In this document: positions 46,548-59,887 of the stretch, one piece after another
Position numbering within the stretch: position 1 is the stretch's first letter
How the letters are laid out: each line of letters opens with the position of its first letter
Assembly: GCA_020746875.1 (NCBI GenBank)
Contig: JAGTJL010000003.1
Location: 930,001-994,000 of the forward strand
Direction of reading: 5' to 3'
Length of the DNA: 64,000 bases
From: Rhexocercosporidium sp. MPI-PUGE-AT-0058
Taxonomy: Eukaryota; Ascomycota; Leotiomycetes; Helotiales
Position numbers and translations under genes: made by a program
Notes under the pieces: model-generated
Databases searched by the model: none
The model's input: the letters and a program-made list of their open reading frames with translations, nothing else
What the model was told of the DNA's origin: nothing

Positions 46548-49500
46548 CTAAACACTAGCTGTCCTCCTCCTCCCAACAACAGGTTTCTGCGCATACGCAA
46601 CCACCAACTTGAAACTCGCGTTCCACTTCTCGCTCTCTCCCAGCAACGAGCTGTCATTAAAGATACTCCTCGCGACGTCGCCTTCGGGAATGACGGCCAT
46701 CTCATAGCAGCGGGTATACCACCACCGTCCGACTTTAGCGACCATCTTCGTGATACTCTCGTCTCCGGCGCGGGACTCATCTTTCATCATGTCTGCCAAG
46801 CTGAGTTCTTCGCTCGGGTCATGTTCGCGCTCTTTGCCCTTGCCGCTGGCACTCCCGCGGTTTGAGGTGTCTTTGGAAGCAGCGGGGATGGTTGATGCGA
46901 CAGGAACACCAACATTACAGCTCTTGATGTCACGGAATCCTCGCTTGCTGACGATACGTAGGACGGTGTCACTTGCGCTAGCAAGACTGATGTCTGGATT
47001 CGCGATCTGCATCTTGACTTTTAAGCCACGGACGGCGCGGCGGGCGCGGTTACCCATGTTCATCATGTCAACATCTAGGATGGCCATCTCGAGATATCCG
47101 CCTGGTTTCAGGACTCGTTTTGACTCTGCAACGATGTTGCGGTAGGACGCCTCAGACATGGCAGTGGGAAAGCGGAAGACAACTACATCGAAAGTTGACG
47201 AGGGAAATGGGAATTTGTGAGATGTAGAGAGGTATTGGATTTGGCGGTGGTTGGGGGGAGTGAGCGGGAAAGAGGCGCTTGCTGCAGTTTGCTGGGAGTT
47301 GGAAAGGGGTCGAGTAGGCGATAGGTTGTAGAATGTTGAGTTTGGGTAGGTCTCTGCGGCGTAGAAGGACCAGTCGTCTGGGAGTTATTTGTTAGCTCAA
47401 TAAATGCAGCGTGAAGAGGACAGGACGTACCGTTGCCAAGGCCATCGATGACCAAAATCGAATGGCGTTTTGCTGATCCTTCTAGCTGCATTATCTCTTC
47501 CCTTGCAGGACTGAAGAGGACATGTCCAAATGTCAACCACTTGCTAACCGTCATTGACCCAACACGAAGGTTGACCTGCGAGATGGGAGAGCTATTCTCC
47601 TGTTCAGAAATCGTTCGTAGCCCAGAGATGGATCGCGAATGACTGCTTGAAGAGGTTGACTTTCTCGAGCTGCTATGTGAAGATCGGCGAGGCTTCTGGG
47701 CTGATTCACCATGAACGGAGTTGTTTCGGTCTCCATACCCCGAGAAGAAATCTGTGAAAGACATTGGCGTCGTTGGTGTCGGGATAGTATTCAGGGCATC
47801 TCTCAATCTGGCGCTCATATCTCCACTGTATACGCTCGAAGAAGTAAGATTTGACCTTCTCTCAGGTATCTCAATTACCTGTTCCTTGATCTTGGGTGCC
47901 GAGGTCAAGGTAGGAGACTCTTTCGCTTGAACCTTGCTCTTTCTGATGCGACGACTTTCATAGCTCTCATACTGAAATGGAACTCCATGTGACGATGTCG
48001 CCGACACAGGTACCTTGATAGTGTCATCGTTCTCGATGAGATCATCATACTCGTCCCACACCTCATCTTCCTCAAGAGCAGCATTGGCTTCAGGGATGAC
48101 AGCAGTAATTCCAGCGAGGCTTAGATTACCAGAACTACTCGTTGTAGCCTCGGAATTCTTGCGAGGAGAGAAAGAAAGGAAGTCCTGATGGCTTGCTCCA
48201 GTACTTTCTGACCTGGAATCTGCAGAACTCTGTCGTGACACGTCTTCCATCTCCGAATTGGGAAATGTTACCTGGATTGGTTCTGGAGTGGAAGGTTTGG
48301 GTGGGCTGGGACCTAGTCCGACAGAGTCTTTGTCAACAACTTGTGGCTTAGGAAGTGGCTGAGCGGTGCTGAGGCGAGCAAAAGGTCTGGAGAATGACTT
48401 CGGCGAGGTCGCTTCCGGTCGGGCTGAGATGACCTTGGGTATACGTCCAACCTGTGCTAGTCGACTCGGACGAACTGGTGCCGTTTCTCTCACCAAATGT
48501 AAGTCAGTCTGCGGTAACTCGGGAGTGACCTGAATGGGCTCTGGGGACGAGAAAATGGGTGCTTTGTCGTCCAGTGGAGGAACCATTATGGAATGAAGAT
48601 CTTCCATTCGTCGCTGGTTCTCTTTGACCTCTCCGAACTGGAGCAGATCCAGCTCTTCATTCGACAGGCTTACGACATCGGCATCACGAAGGATATCTTC
48701 CAGGTCGAAGGCCTCTAAGTCATGCTGTTCATCAGAGGAGTCAAGCATAGCGTAGTGTGGTACTGCTGCTGATTTCTGAGCAGACTTTGCGACAGTCACT
48801 TGCAGTGCAGGTTGGGCTTCCAGCTTTTGGGTTGGATGGGATCGATGGAAAAAGTTCCATTTTCGCGGTGATCTTGGTCGCTTCTCCAACTTCTTGGGCT
48901 TCGTAGGTTGCAGCTTTCGTGTCTTCTGGAGCTCCGATTTCGGGTCCAGTTGGGATTCGTCTGAAATGATACTGGCATCTAGGCTAGTGATCGAAGGCGA
49001 CGCTCCTCCGGAGAAGGCGAGAGGTCGTGGGAGGTTCAAGGCGCTACTCGAGTTATTCAGTCTCTGAACAGAGCGGCGGAAAGCTAGAGAAGCTTTGCCG
49101 ATACCGTCGTCACTGCTATCGGAAGGGCGACGACCTTTGGGTATCGCGGTAGCTGAAGCTCGCTTAGTTGGTTCCTTTGGTAATGCGGACGGCCATAACG
49201 TGGTCCGGGAAACCTCATGACTGAGATTTGAGGACCCCTTAGATTCCATGCTAGGTCTGCCCAACAAGAGACTCGTGTTGCTTTCCGATCGTGAGAGCTC
49301 CGAGCTGGCATTACGGTTCTCAATGATTTCACCGCCACCAGCAATGATGACAGGGCTCATTCGTTCGAGAAGGAAAGGGTCGTGAGCGCGAGTGCTACCA
49401 ACACTTTCCTGCGATGAACTAGCTCCACTCATGCTTCGATCGCGACCTCTGCCGAGACCACCGGCGCTGCTGCTCCTCCCTCGATGACTATAACGTCCAT

Positions 49501-51277
49501 ACCCTTCGTGCCCAGTTCCGGCCACAGGTCCCTTTCTGAGAACCTTCTCCTTAACCTCAACAGTTGGTAGCTCTGGAGCGGTCTTTGTACGCCGTCCGAA
49601 CAAGCCAAAGCGAGGCTTTGTGTTGGCTAGACTTGGGCTTGGGGTGCGACTGACCGTGCCTCTTAACGACGGTGGATTTTGCTGAGGTTTCAGGTTTGGA
49701 ATAATACCAAGTCCGGATGGCGCCGGTGTCGCTTCTCGCGGTGAGGGTTGGACAGGCACAGGAGAGGGGTTTCTTGATGGAAGCCGACCTAATTGTTGAG
49801 AGCGCGGGCCGAGTGGAGGAGAAGTGACGGTGCTTCTTGGGAGTGCACTCCTTCTCCTGTCTGGTGAAAAGCTGATTCCGGCCAGGTTGCTTTGGATCAC
49901 TGCCATCGACTCGCCTAATTGAGCTTGCAGATCGGGCGCACCTTCTCTGCTTGGACGTGCTGGCGGGCCGACTTTCCTGGGTGGAGCGACAGAGGGTTTC
50001 GGGGCTTCTGCTTTGGTAGGTGGAGACTCTGCAGAAGTCATGACTGGCTTTGCAGGTGCTTGAGAAGACTTGGAAGGAGAGTCCTGTTCCTCCGATTGAG
50101 CTTTCTTAAACTTTTGAGACGACTTTCGTGGTGGTGGACTTGGAGGCAGCGGAGACAACCTCTTCTTTTTCTTCTTCTCTTTGGTCTTTGCATCTCCTTT
50201 CACCGTTGAGTTCGACGATGATGATGTTAATGACTCTCGTAGCGACGGAAGGCCGTTTTGGTCGACCGTTGTTGCTTCGTCCTCGTTTGGTATACTTACA
50301 GCCCTCCGTCTCGTGACACTCGTGACAGGAGGTCGTGATAGAGCAGGGCTTCCTTGTCGTAATCTTGGGGTAGTATTCTTGAGCGGCGCAACTATACCGG
50401 GTGACTGAGAGGACATAGAGGTAGGGGTCGTATCTCTGCTGTATGTACCAGGACCAGGAGACTCGGAGAATCGGGTTGATGGACTTGCACTGTATCCGCT
50501 CCCACTGTAACCACTGTATCGATGGTGACTGCTTCCTCCAGAGTAGTACACTGGGGTTCCAGAGAGTAGAGGAGTTGGTGGGGGCAAGTCATGAGTGGAT
50601 AACTTCGGTGGCAAGTCTGCGTGGGCTTTGCTATGCGTACCGAATGCTTCTGGTCTGTTGCGATACCTATCCAGCTCTGGAATGATCGGTGGCGAGTCCT
50701 TGGCTGGAGGAGCTCTCGCCCTTGGTCTCGTGAATATCTCATTGTAAGCCTCGGTTGACCTCATTGAAGAGTCAATACTTGGTCGTGTTTCGGCTGATGC
50801 CTGTGACCATTTCGTCGGCGACGTAGATCCTGCTCTCTCAATACCCGGCCTGGTATTCCCTGGTTGTTGTGCGATTGAAGACGGTTTCCTCCTCAATACA
50901 TTGCGAGATGATTTGCCTTTCAGCTCGGGCTGAACCTTCTCGACTGGTGCCTTGCTAGCAGCCCTGCCAAATCCAAAACTCGATGCAGTGATTCCTTTCG
51001 GCCTTTCCGGTCTCTCCGGTCTCTCCGGTCGCTGTCTTGTGCTCGGCGACGGCTCCCGTATACTCGGTCTCGGTAGTCCTGTGTGCGGCGGCTTAGTTCC
51101 TGGTGCAACTCCTCTTCTCGACTCCACCTGCCCAGATATGTGTGCAATATCTGCTTCCCTATGCTCTTTCGCTGGCGATCCAGTTGCTCCAGCTTGCATG
51201 TATGCTCCAAGCCTCCTTCCTCGAGGCAAATCCCCTGGCCTCGTAGGCGGGTCGAACCCCGATTTGTATGATGCCAT
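46548..51277 (-). CDS. Large disordered protein with methyltransferase-like C-terminus
   Basis: Two exons are inferred, 47431-51277 and 46548-47377, giving 1,558 residues. The GTACGT donor and 53-base intron put GLGND in frame with DWSFYAAETYPN. About 1,250 N-terminal residues are rich in Ser, Pro, Arg and Lys and probably disordered, with basic segments such as KEKKKKKRLSPLPPSPPP. The last 300 residues have a methyltransferase layout: ILVIDGLGNDDWSFYAAETY at motif I, FPFPSSTFDVVVFRFP, SKRVLKPGGYLEMAILDVD (the family's post-motif) and a closing helix WWYTRCYEMAV. The glycine-rich SAM loop is degraded to DGLGN, so activity is uncertain. The same architecture is seen in the gene at 655-2755. 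Both could be scaffold-type pseudoenzymes. An 8.6-kb upstream region without genes suggests complex control. Confidence 0.9.
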
Positions 51278-51976
51278 TATATTCCTCCTAACTTCGCATT
51301 ACCTTGCCAGCTTTTTGTGCTGTGTACCGAACGCTATAATGTACGGTGGTAGTGTATCCTCGACATTCCTTGGAAATCTGTGTGGAATTTGAGGGCCTTG
51401 TACGATTTGGAATATCTGCATTCTGTTAGTCGTCAAGAAGTCAACAGTTGCAAGTTAGACGAGAACTTACGTCCGAGGTTTGCAAGAACTTTTTGTTGGT
51501 CCGTGAGGACTGACTCTCTAAAAAGAAAGAAGCCTTGGGCTATTATAGCAATAAATGTCCGTGTGGTCCGAAAGTTCGCCGCAAATTAAGTGTGGTGGTG
51601 GCCAAATGCTCCGTACTCGCAGGCGAGAGATCTTGGGTATATGTGGTGTGTGTATTGTCAATCGACGGTACCGCCAGGGTTCTTTGAAACAATACGATGA
51701 GAAAATGGAAATGGAGCAACAGTATCAATTAGTTTTGGGCAGTAGATCAACAAGTGAAAAATAGTAGCACAGTAGGAAAGGAGGAGAGTCGAGGTGAGGC
51801 GGTGGTTAAGGGTCGCCCTGGATGCGGGACGGTCGAGTGCTAGCGGAGGTAGAATAGAGAATAGAGTGTGGGGACTAGCAGTGCAGTGGTGTGTGCGTTG
51901 CGTGCCGCAGGACGGAGACGAGGATTTAGTTGGTAGATGGGCACGGCGCTTGTCTCGTAGCAACGCAAGCCTCCTG

Positions 51977-52011
51977 GAGAGACAGAGACAGAGACAGAGA
52001 CAGAGACAGAG
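51977..52011 (+). repeat. Microsatellite (GAGACA)n
   Basis: GAGACA-type hexamers repeat about five and a half times without interruption, about 700 bases upstream of the large gene's start codon. Confidence 0.9.
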
Positions 52012-53097
52012 TTTGATGGATGACGGTGGAGGTGGTATGAGAGGGCGTCGATGGGATTTTCCAAGGAGAGCTGATCCATCTCTAAGATATGGAGTCGACT
52101 TAGGCCCGGTCCACCGTGCAGTCGGGTGGAACTGAGTGGAGCGTGAGTGCCGTGGCCACTGAGCCCGGTGGCTATCAAGCCTGGTAACAGGGCTGGGGGG
52201 AGGGAGGTATATTTGCTTGTGGCGTTGAAGGGCAGTCGACTGGACTTGAATGTCTCTCAGATCCCAGCGATATGGTGCAGAGTGCAGAGTGCATCAGTCC
52301 CAGTCATGCGGGTCCCTGGAACGGTCGTCTCTGCCTCTGGAATCGCCGGAGAAAGAGTTTGAGCCTGGAATAGCAGCAGTGCAGCCGTTGAAAAAGAAAA
52401 GAAGAGGAGAGGAGCGGAGAGGAGCAATGGATGAGGCAGTATGGCCGGATAGAGTATGATAGGAGCAGAGTAGAGTATGATAGAATAAATAGCCGGGCGT
52501 GGTAGGTAGGTAATTACTGGATGTAGATGGTGGCAGGAGGCTAGGGAGCCTGGTAGCCTGGTAGCCCGGTAGTAGATCGATCACAACTGGAAATCTCAGT
52601 CAGGCAGGGCAGGAAAGAAAAAAAAAGGCCCAAAAAGGCAATGGCAAAAGTAAATCGACTCGACTCAAACTCAACTCAACCCAACCCAACCCACGCAAGA
52701 CGCCGGAACGCGCACAAAGCAAGCTGCGCCCACCGTGGCATGCCGTGCCATGGCATGCGGCATGCGCGTCTTTCTCTGCAACGCTGCTGCAAGCTTCTGC
52801 GCGGACTGCATGGCGAGGAGACCTATGAGAAGCGAGCGAGGGCATGGAGAGGAAATCATTCGTCAAGCGGTGTAGACGGCAAGCATGCGGAATCACGCAC
52901 TCACGTACGTACGGAGACAGACTCGGAGCGAGAGTTTTTGGACGTCGTTGGGCGAAATGGGCAACGGGGGAATGGTGGCGTGTGGTTAGGGTCGTTGTCG
53001 AATCATTGATGGGCGGCTAAGTTTATGATCTGCCATACTGTACAGTAGTGGGGGAGGGGAGGGGAAGGGAAGGGGGAGAGAGGGTTTGGTGCGTTAC

Positions 53098-53120
53098 GAT
53101 GCGATGCGATGCGATGCGAT
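53098..53120 (+). repeat. Microsatellite (GATGC)n
   Basis: Four and a half pentamer copies, perfect. AATGCAATGCAATC follows shortly after and looks like a related decayed run. Confidence 0.9.
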
Positions 53121-53350
53121 GTACATAATGCAATGCAATCAATCTCTGGATCTCGTACTCTTACTCTTATTCTTACTCTGGCAAGCGTCCAAATCCTGCT
53201 CAACAACACAAGTTCAGTCATCCATCCATCATCCATCCCGATCGCATGAAGTGGCCCGGCCTGGCCTGCATCGGCTTTGAGCTTGTGCATGTCGCCCGAA
53301 ATAGAGCTCTTGCGACAAGCGCCCGCGCCCTCCTGCGTCTATGAAGAATG

Positions 53351-53425
53351 ACTTGGACTGACTGGACTGACTGGACTGACTGGACTGACTGGACTGACTT
53401 GCCTGACTTGCCTGACTTGCCTGAC
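53351..53425 (+). repeat. Two adjacent 9-base tandem repeats
   Basis: Five copies of a GGACTGACT unit run directly into three copies of TTGCCTGAC. The units are related (both contain CTGAC or ACTGAC), so the second array probably arose from the first by mutation and re-expansion. Confidence 0.9.
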
Positions 53426-53783
53426 TCTCCACCGACTGATCAGGTGCTCTAGGTCATTGGACTTCGGGATCTCAGGGACCTCCAGGACCTCTCACCGTCC
53501 AGCAATGCCCGGGCCGCCCAAAGTCTCGCCCATCAGCTTTCAGCGATACCAGCATACCACGGTACATACAGTAGAGGAGGTACACCAAGGTACACCTAGG
53601 TACAGCATCAAGGAACCCGCCTCCTGACCCGTAACACACGCATTCCATTTGCTGTTGCTGTTACTGTTGCCGTGGCCGTGGCCGTAAAACGGGCCAAAGG
53701 GTAGGGACAGTAGATTGATTCATTGATGCCCATGGCCCACAGCGGCCACCTACGGGCCGCATCGTCCCTCTCTCCCTCAGCTC

Positions 53784-53806
53784 CAGGTCAGGTCAGGTCA
53801 GGTCAG
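53784..53806 (+). repeat. Microsatellite (AGGTC)n
   Basis: Four perfect pentamers followed by AGCCTC. Confidence 0.85.
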
Positions 53807-54240
53807 CCTCTGCCTACTCTGCCTTTCTTTCCTTTCCTCCTCGAGGGTGCGTGCTGTAAAGCAAGCCTACTAGGAAGGTAGTCCCTACAGTACCATGCTC
53901 CTACTACTCCTCCCTACCATGTCCCTGGCGGACGGCCAGACCCGTCGTCAACTTAACCCGTCCGTCACCACCCCGTCAACATCAGTCAACAATCAGTCAA
54001 CAATCCCGCGTACGTTAGTACAGTAGTGGGGCTAATCCTCCCCAGCCCTCTGGTCCTCTATTCGACCCTTCCTGCGCTTCGAGTCGCACAAAAATAAACC
54101 TTGAGCCGAGCTTGGACTTCTCTGTCTCCTCATTGGCAAACCGCCAAATATTCTCATCCAACCATTCTGATGATTTTTCCTGCTCCCGGCGCCTCGCTAA
54201 TTCCGAACCAGCTTTCCAGCCCCCCCTGAACTGAACTGAA

Positions 54241-54272
54241 CCCCTTCCCTTCCCTTTCCCTTCCCTTCCCCC
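54241..54272 (+). repeat. Pyrimidine repeat (CCCTT)n
   Basis: Imperfect CCCTTCC and CCCTTTCC units, all pyrimidine on the + strand. Confidence 0.85.
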
Positions 54273-54584
54273 AAACTCTGATCTTGGACCACCAACCGCA
54301 TGTTTCTCCCTACAATACCCGTTTGGCACAAAACACTAACTCTACCCTTTTCTACCAATCGACTCTCCCAGATGGACATCTCCTTTCGATCAAGGCCGGA
54401 AGAGGAAACTCAAAGCCTGGAGAGCCACGGACGTCAAGGTTGGTAACTTAGAGCTGTAACAGGGTTCGCTAATAGCCGGCTCGACTTGCTCGCACAGCAG
54501 CCGTTGATTTGATGCCGAGCAGCGTGATATCGCACCATTCGGTCATTCGATCTACGATCCAATCCTCGTTGCAGCATCCATCCA

Positions 54585-54610
54585 TCAATCAATCAATCAA
54601 TCAATCAATC
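54585..54610 (+). repeat. Microsatellite (CAAT)n
   Basis: Six perfect tetramers, preceded by two ATCC units. Confidence 0.9.
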
Positions 54611-55344
54611 TACCGGATCTGATGTACGTGTTTTGTTGAGGTGCCAAATAGACCACCATACATGCGACTAGTACACCGAGCCTACCTGTCAAAAGTCGAC
54701 CTTCGCGTTCAGCCCACCCAACTGACTCATCCCCACGAGTCCCCATATCTTGGAATTCTCGAGATCAGGTCCCAGACGAGCTGAAGCGCGCACCGTTAGC
54801 GGAGGGGCAACTGTGCGTTGTCGCGATCGTGGCGGGTGTATTGCATGCATTGACTGTATGCACAGACTTCGCCACAGCTGTACTGTAAATCCCCCAACAG
54901 CCGAGGCGACGAGGATCTTGACCTGATGGCGACTCCGAGAGAGAGTCATCAGCAATATGCTCGTTGACGTGGCAGCGAGGCGAATTCCTGAACCTGAAAA
55001 TGATTTCCAAATATTCATGCTCCTGATCCTGATTCCTGTTCAACCTTGAGATGCCATGAAGCGAAGCGAAGACATCATTCTCCTTACGGAGTAGAGCGCC
55101 TTTCCAGCAACGGGAAGCCGAGGTGTGGCACGCTTCGGAAGAAAGAACAAGGCCGCTTGGTGATCAGCAGGGTTCTTCGGCAGCTAATTGGTCGCCATGC
55201 AGACCGTGTGGCTTGAAACAGACTCTCTCGCTTGGAGTCGAAGTAAATAACGTGACGACGAGAGGGTGTCCTCATCCCAGCCTTCCTGTGCTTTGAATGG
55301 CTCTTTCGAAAGTTCGAATGATTCCAGATCCATCAACCTTGCCG

Positions 55345-55367
55345 CACACACACACACACACACACAC
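55345..55367 (+). repeat. Microsatellite (CA)n
   Basis: Eleven and a half uninterrupted CA dinucleotides. Confidence 0.95.
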
Positions 55368-57800
55368 CACTCCATAGCTGCGCTACATGTTCGGACGAGA
55401 AACCTCACTTCGGATTGCAGGGGTGCGAATCTCACGATGAATGCGGCACAATCCAGCGCTTGTTGTGTATCTCCTCAAGGCCTCTTCACAAGTCTCGTGT
55501 CAGCCGTCAGAACTCAATCTTCTGCGCCTATGAAAAGAGCTTAAATCATCCTCTTCGTCCCATTTTGCGCCCCAGGAATCCTACTCTGACCCAAGATCCG
55601 CAAACCAAAATAGCTGACTAACGCCTTCTTGAACCTCATTTGTGGCACTCTTCATCCGCATCTTCCCACGCCAATGCTCTCTCTCTCAACTAACATCGAG
55701 CTGACCCGAAGCCTCACTTCACCACAACTCACTCTCCTCCAGTCTTCATTCTCCAAAGGAGAAACCCGCCGGAGTGCACTATAAAGTATGGAGTATCCAA
55801 GACCAGTACTAAGGTCTTATGTAAGGCCCACACCTGCGGCGTCGGTGCAACAAGGTTCTATTGTAGGAGGCGCCTCAAGCCTATTAGAACGTCAAAGTCC
55901 ACTTCTCGCTTCCCATTCGCGAGATGGCGTTTCAACGAACCCTCACCCTCATCCTCACCCCTTCCCGGTGGGACGCGGAATCCTCAATCCCCGCAAACCA
56001 TGACCTTGACGATTTTCCGTATTGTAAGTTTTCCCGCACCTGCCGCTTGCTTGGTGGAAAGTCTCGTCCGTTGGTACGAGGGATGAACGAATGAAAGAAA
56101 ACTGAGGTTGTTGGGAACTTGAGGGAGTCGAGAGGATCAGGTTGGAGAAGTGATGTATCGACTTCACGTCTTCAGTTACATTTTACCCGGACGGCTAGGG
56201 GAAGAGAGCCTTCCCTCCCCGCAGCAAGCCATAGTTCTGGATGTGCTGCATCAAAAACGCCGCTGCATGCATGCAAAGAGGCGTTGATTCTGGCTGTCCT
56301 GACATGCCATTCCTAGTGAGTGATAACGGTAGGTGTGATGATTCATGTCTCTGATGGGAACGACGACAATAGATGCATGTCACAATCTCCCCTACAGCAT
56401 CACTTACTTCTCACTTCGTACCCCTGAGCAAGGGACCACACGCCAACCTAGAGTACGGTTCCAATCGCAGCTGATGAAGTTTCCTTTCTTATCGGTATCC
56501 GAATCCGAATCCTCAAATCGACGAGCGAGGAGAGACTTCAACAAATGGCGCCCCTCCCACAAAGTCTCCTCGTTCCGAGAGCTAGAACCTGACGATACAG
56601 CACCTCGCATGTACGGCATCGGTATTAAAATATCAAATCAGGTCACAGTGACAGAAGCACGCATTGGTTTGACTCCACTTCAACACATCCTCCATAAAGT
56701 CAATATGCCTATACTGTAAGCAATAATGCAAGCCGAAAACAATCAATCGACAAATCATCACCTTAGCCTTCGACCACCTCTCCTACTCTCATACCAGGTT
56801 CGTTTCATTTCATCACGTCCACCAGACCAAGCCAAAGCAGCTGTGTAAACAAACTCCCACAGAAGCAAACCTATAAAATAAACAAAAGGAAAACAAATCA
56901 ATCAACATTCCCATGTGCTTTCAAGCCACTTTTCCACGAGGCTCTGGTGTGGCTGTTTCAACTCCTACCACCATCTGCTTCTTCGGTCCGAATTTTGCAC
57001 CACAACATCCGACTTCAGTCTTTTCTTTCCCCCACAATCTCCAATCAGTATTCGTGAAAAATACCCCTTAGCTCCCTCAAGAACCTCCACCATCCTCTCT
57101 CTCTCTCATCACACTTCCTCTCATCACACATCCCTCCCAGTCTCTCCAGCCTCTCCGGCCAAACCAAGCCATCCTTACACTTCCACCCACCGGAGTAACT
57201 TTCTACATCCAGAACCCTCTCCAGAACCCAACTCGAGCACACATCACCATTATCATCGCCATCTCGACGCACGTTTCATCTCCATGCACAGAAAGGGAAA
57301 CCCCATGCACACTTCCTCCACACTCCTTCGTCCTCTCGCTCACTCACCCACTCACCCACCCATTCGGCAAGACATGCTCTTCATCCCGCCCCCTTCAGAA
57401 ACCCAATCTAACACTGTGACTAGATCGGTACATAACTCAACTCAACACAACCCCATCCCCTCCCAACCCGCACCTCTCCCCGACACCCTCTCTCAACAGA
57501 GTAAGTATAAACGACCACCAAACGCTAGAGAAACCCATCCCTCCCCTCCCCTCTCCACAGTAAGTAAGTAAGTGAGTGATCAGTAAGTAATCCCCTAATC
57601 TCGACCCTAATTTCGAATCTGAGTCTCCCGTCCCGTCGTACCTTGTCCTACCATATCTTGTCTTGTCTTGTCTAGTCTTGTCTCACCTGCTCAAGCTACA
57701 GTAGAGTCAGTACTTACTTAACTTAACTAACTTATATAATTCCTCCGAGATACGGCCCGCTCTCTGACTGCACTAGTAAGCTACTCTACTCCACTCCACC

Positions 57801-57825
57801 ACACTACACTACACTACACTACACT
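57801..57825 (+). repeat. Microsatellite (ACACT)n
   Basis: Five perfect pentamers, following a run of related ACTCT and ACTCC pentamers from 57781. Confidence 0.9.
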
Positions 57826-58123
57826 CCATCCCGTCGACCCCCTCCCGTAGACCTAGACCCAGACCCACACCCAGACCCTAGGACACACCCTCGAAATCCA
57901 GAAATCCAGAAGTCTAGAGTCTAGAATCTAGAAGTGTCTCACCTAGAACGTCATCCATCCATCCATCCTTGAACTAACAACCTTTCCTTCTACTGTCGAC
58001 TGTCGACTGTGCTGTAAGCGCTGGGATTGCTTTAGAGTGGGAGGTCAAAGGGAGATCAAAGCTTCTTTCTCCTTCGAGTGCTCTTTAGGGGAATTGGGGG
58101 TGGCGATCGTTATCTCCACTTTG

Positions 58124-58163
58124 GTGATGTGATGCGTGATGCGTGATGCGTGATGTGTGATGA
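58124..58163 (+). repeat. Microsatellite (GTGATGC)n
   Basis: Five to six heptamers with small changes (GTGATGT at both ends). Confidence 0.9.
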
Positions 58164-58283
58164 GATGAGGAAACTTCGTCGCTGGATTCTGCCGGTTTTT
58201 ATATCGGTACTTTACTGTACTGTACTATACATATGGTGAGATGGTTTGACGTCGGGATGAGTTGCGTTGAGATCAGACGGGAT

Positions 58284-58307
58284 GAGGTGAGGTGAGGTGA
58301 GGTGAGG
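58284..58307 (+). repeat. Microsatellite (GAGGT)n
   Basis: Nearly five perfect pentamers, then GAGGC. Confidence 0.9.
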
Positions 58308-59887
58308 CGACGCTACTACAGTAGTCAGTGGAACGTTGCTGACAGCGGCTACTGTGTTTCGAGGCGACGGGAAGGGTAGGGTCTATGATAGCGTTTCCAT
58401 TTCATGTCACCAGACCACTTCCAGATGAGGAAATGCAACGTCGACCTTAAAGCACAGTTCATCGTCCGTCCATGTCCAGCTTGGATCTAGGCCTGACTGG
58501 TGTTCCCTTTGAGAGATAGCTCGGGAAATGCCTGCCTTCTCTGAGTCTCTGCTTGTGAGTGCATTCCCATATCAGCGCCCTCCCTCCAAGCGACGTCCTA
58601 GTGGACTTCTGTAAACTTTCACTCCACTCTCCAATGTGTATACTGTGCACCAGGGCACCCAAATATCACACGCCCTCATGTAAACAAGCACACCTTACCA
58701 TTCCCCTATACTTATTCCCCCTCCACTACCATCAACAAAATTAACCATAAAGCAGTGTATCCCGCACAGAAGTGCCACTGCTGGCTTAGTACACTCAACT
58801 TCCACATCGCATCATCAGATACAAGCACCTCTCGCACACACATTTCCCCGACGCACCTCCATTCACACATTCATTCCTGCCCCCCACCCCACACAAGCTC
58901 CTTGGCCGTCCCAATAACTAAGCAAGCAAGTCGCACCCCCAACCCTACCCAACTCATCCCTTGCCATATCCCCATCTCCCTCCCGCGTTTCACCACTGTG
59001 ATCGAACCCTGTCCTGTCCCCCCAGCCATCAGCCGTCCATCACGGAGGAGTTCTTCGGGACGGGCGGGAGGCAGGGCAGAAGGCAGGAAACAGAGGACAG
59101 GCAGGTAAAGGTCGAATCGGGTGAAAAAGAGGTACCCACAATCAAGACCCCCTATCAGAAGTAAATGCCCGTTGTACAGGTTTCACTGACAGAGAGAAAG
59201 AGAGAAATCTTGAACGAAATGGAGTGGCTTTTCTTCCTTTTTCTCTCTCCTTCTTCACTGGTCCAACTGAGGAAGAGGCTGAGGCGCATGATAGAAATAG
59301 AGGGGGAGATGAAGTACAAAAGTGCAAAAGTGCAACTTGGAAAGAGATGGAAAGAAGTAGACGAGCACAAGATGGAAAAGTAAAGAAATCCTCAACAAAG
59401 CTAGACGAGCATCTTTGGATGATACTCGTTACTCTCCGAATGATGAGACGGGTATTATTCCCAACTGAATAGCTATACTCAGGTCGCAAATAGAAAGAAA
59501 ACGCAGAAGAATCGATAGCCACTAGGCGTTCCTGGTCACAATAACTCAGTGCTTCACTCGCCTTTGCTTCAAATGCTTGAATGTTTTCTCTCTCGTTTAT
59601 TTGATGCTAGTTGTACACTTCCACCCGTCAGTGTAGAAATCCGGAACCCCGCAACCTAAACCAAGTTCCCATGCATCTATCTGTATCGCTTTTAATGCCT
59701 GTTCTGGGCGAATTGATGAACCAATGTGATGAGGAGATGATGTGACGTGGAAACAAATCTGCGAATCACATCTTTCATTTCCTTCGAATTCGCTGATTCG
59801 TTGTTCTCTCTTCATTTCCGAACCCTTTTCATGCCGTAATTATCGAAAGCAGATGAGAGTAATCTGAGTGATCTCCGTCTAGGAGCA

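Larger units (their letters stand above)
51278..59887. other. 8.6-kb noncoding tract rich in simple repeats
   Basis: This tract lies upstream of the large minus-strand gene and downstream of the THO1 gene, also on the minus strand, so it can hold the promoter and leader of the former. No gene was supported. The longest open frame, 218 codons at 56915-57571, is a His/Ser/Pro-rich reading of a pyrimidine-rich strand and has no domain. At least ten short tandem repeats of 2 to 9 bases are present, and the word TACAGTA (or TACTGTA) recurs about nine times. Confidence 0.6.

Noticed and set aside
52641..53009. Arg/His-rich + strand frame of 122 codons
   Set aside because: Low-complexity reading through simple repeats, with no domain or splice partners.
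56915..57571. Open frame of 218 codons on the + strand
   Set aside because: It is a Ser/His/Pro-rich reading of a pyrimidine-rich strand without a domain or start context. Neighbouring frames look alike.
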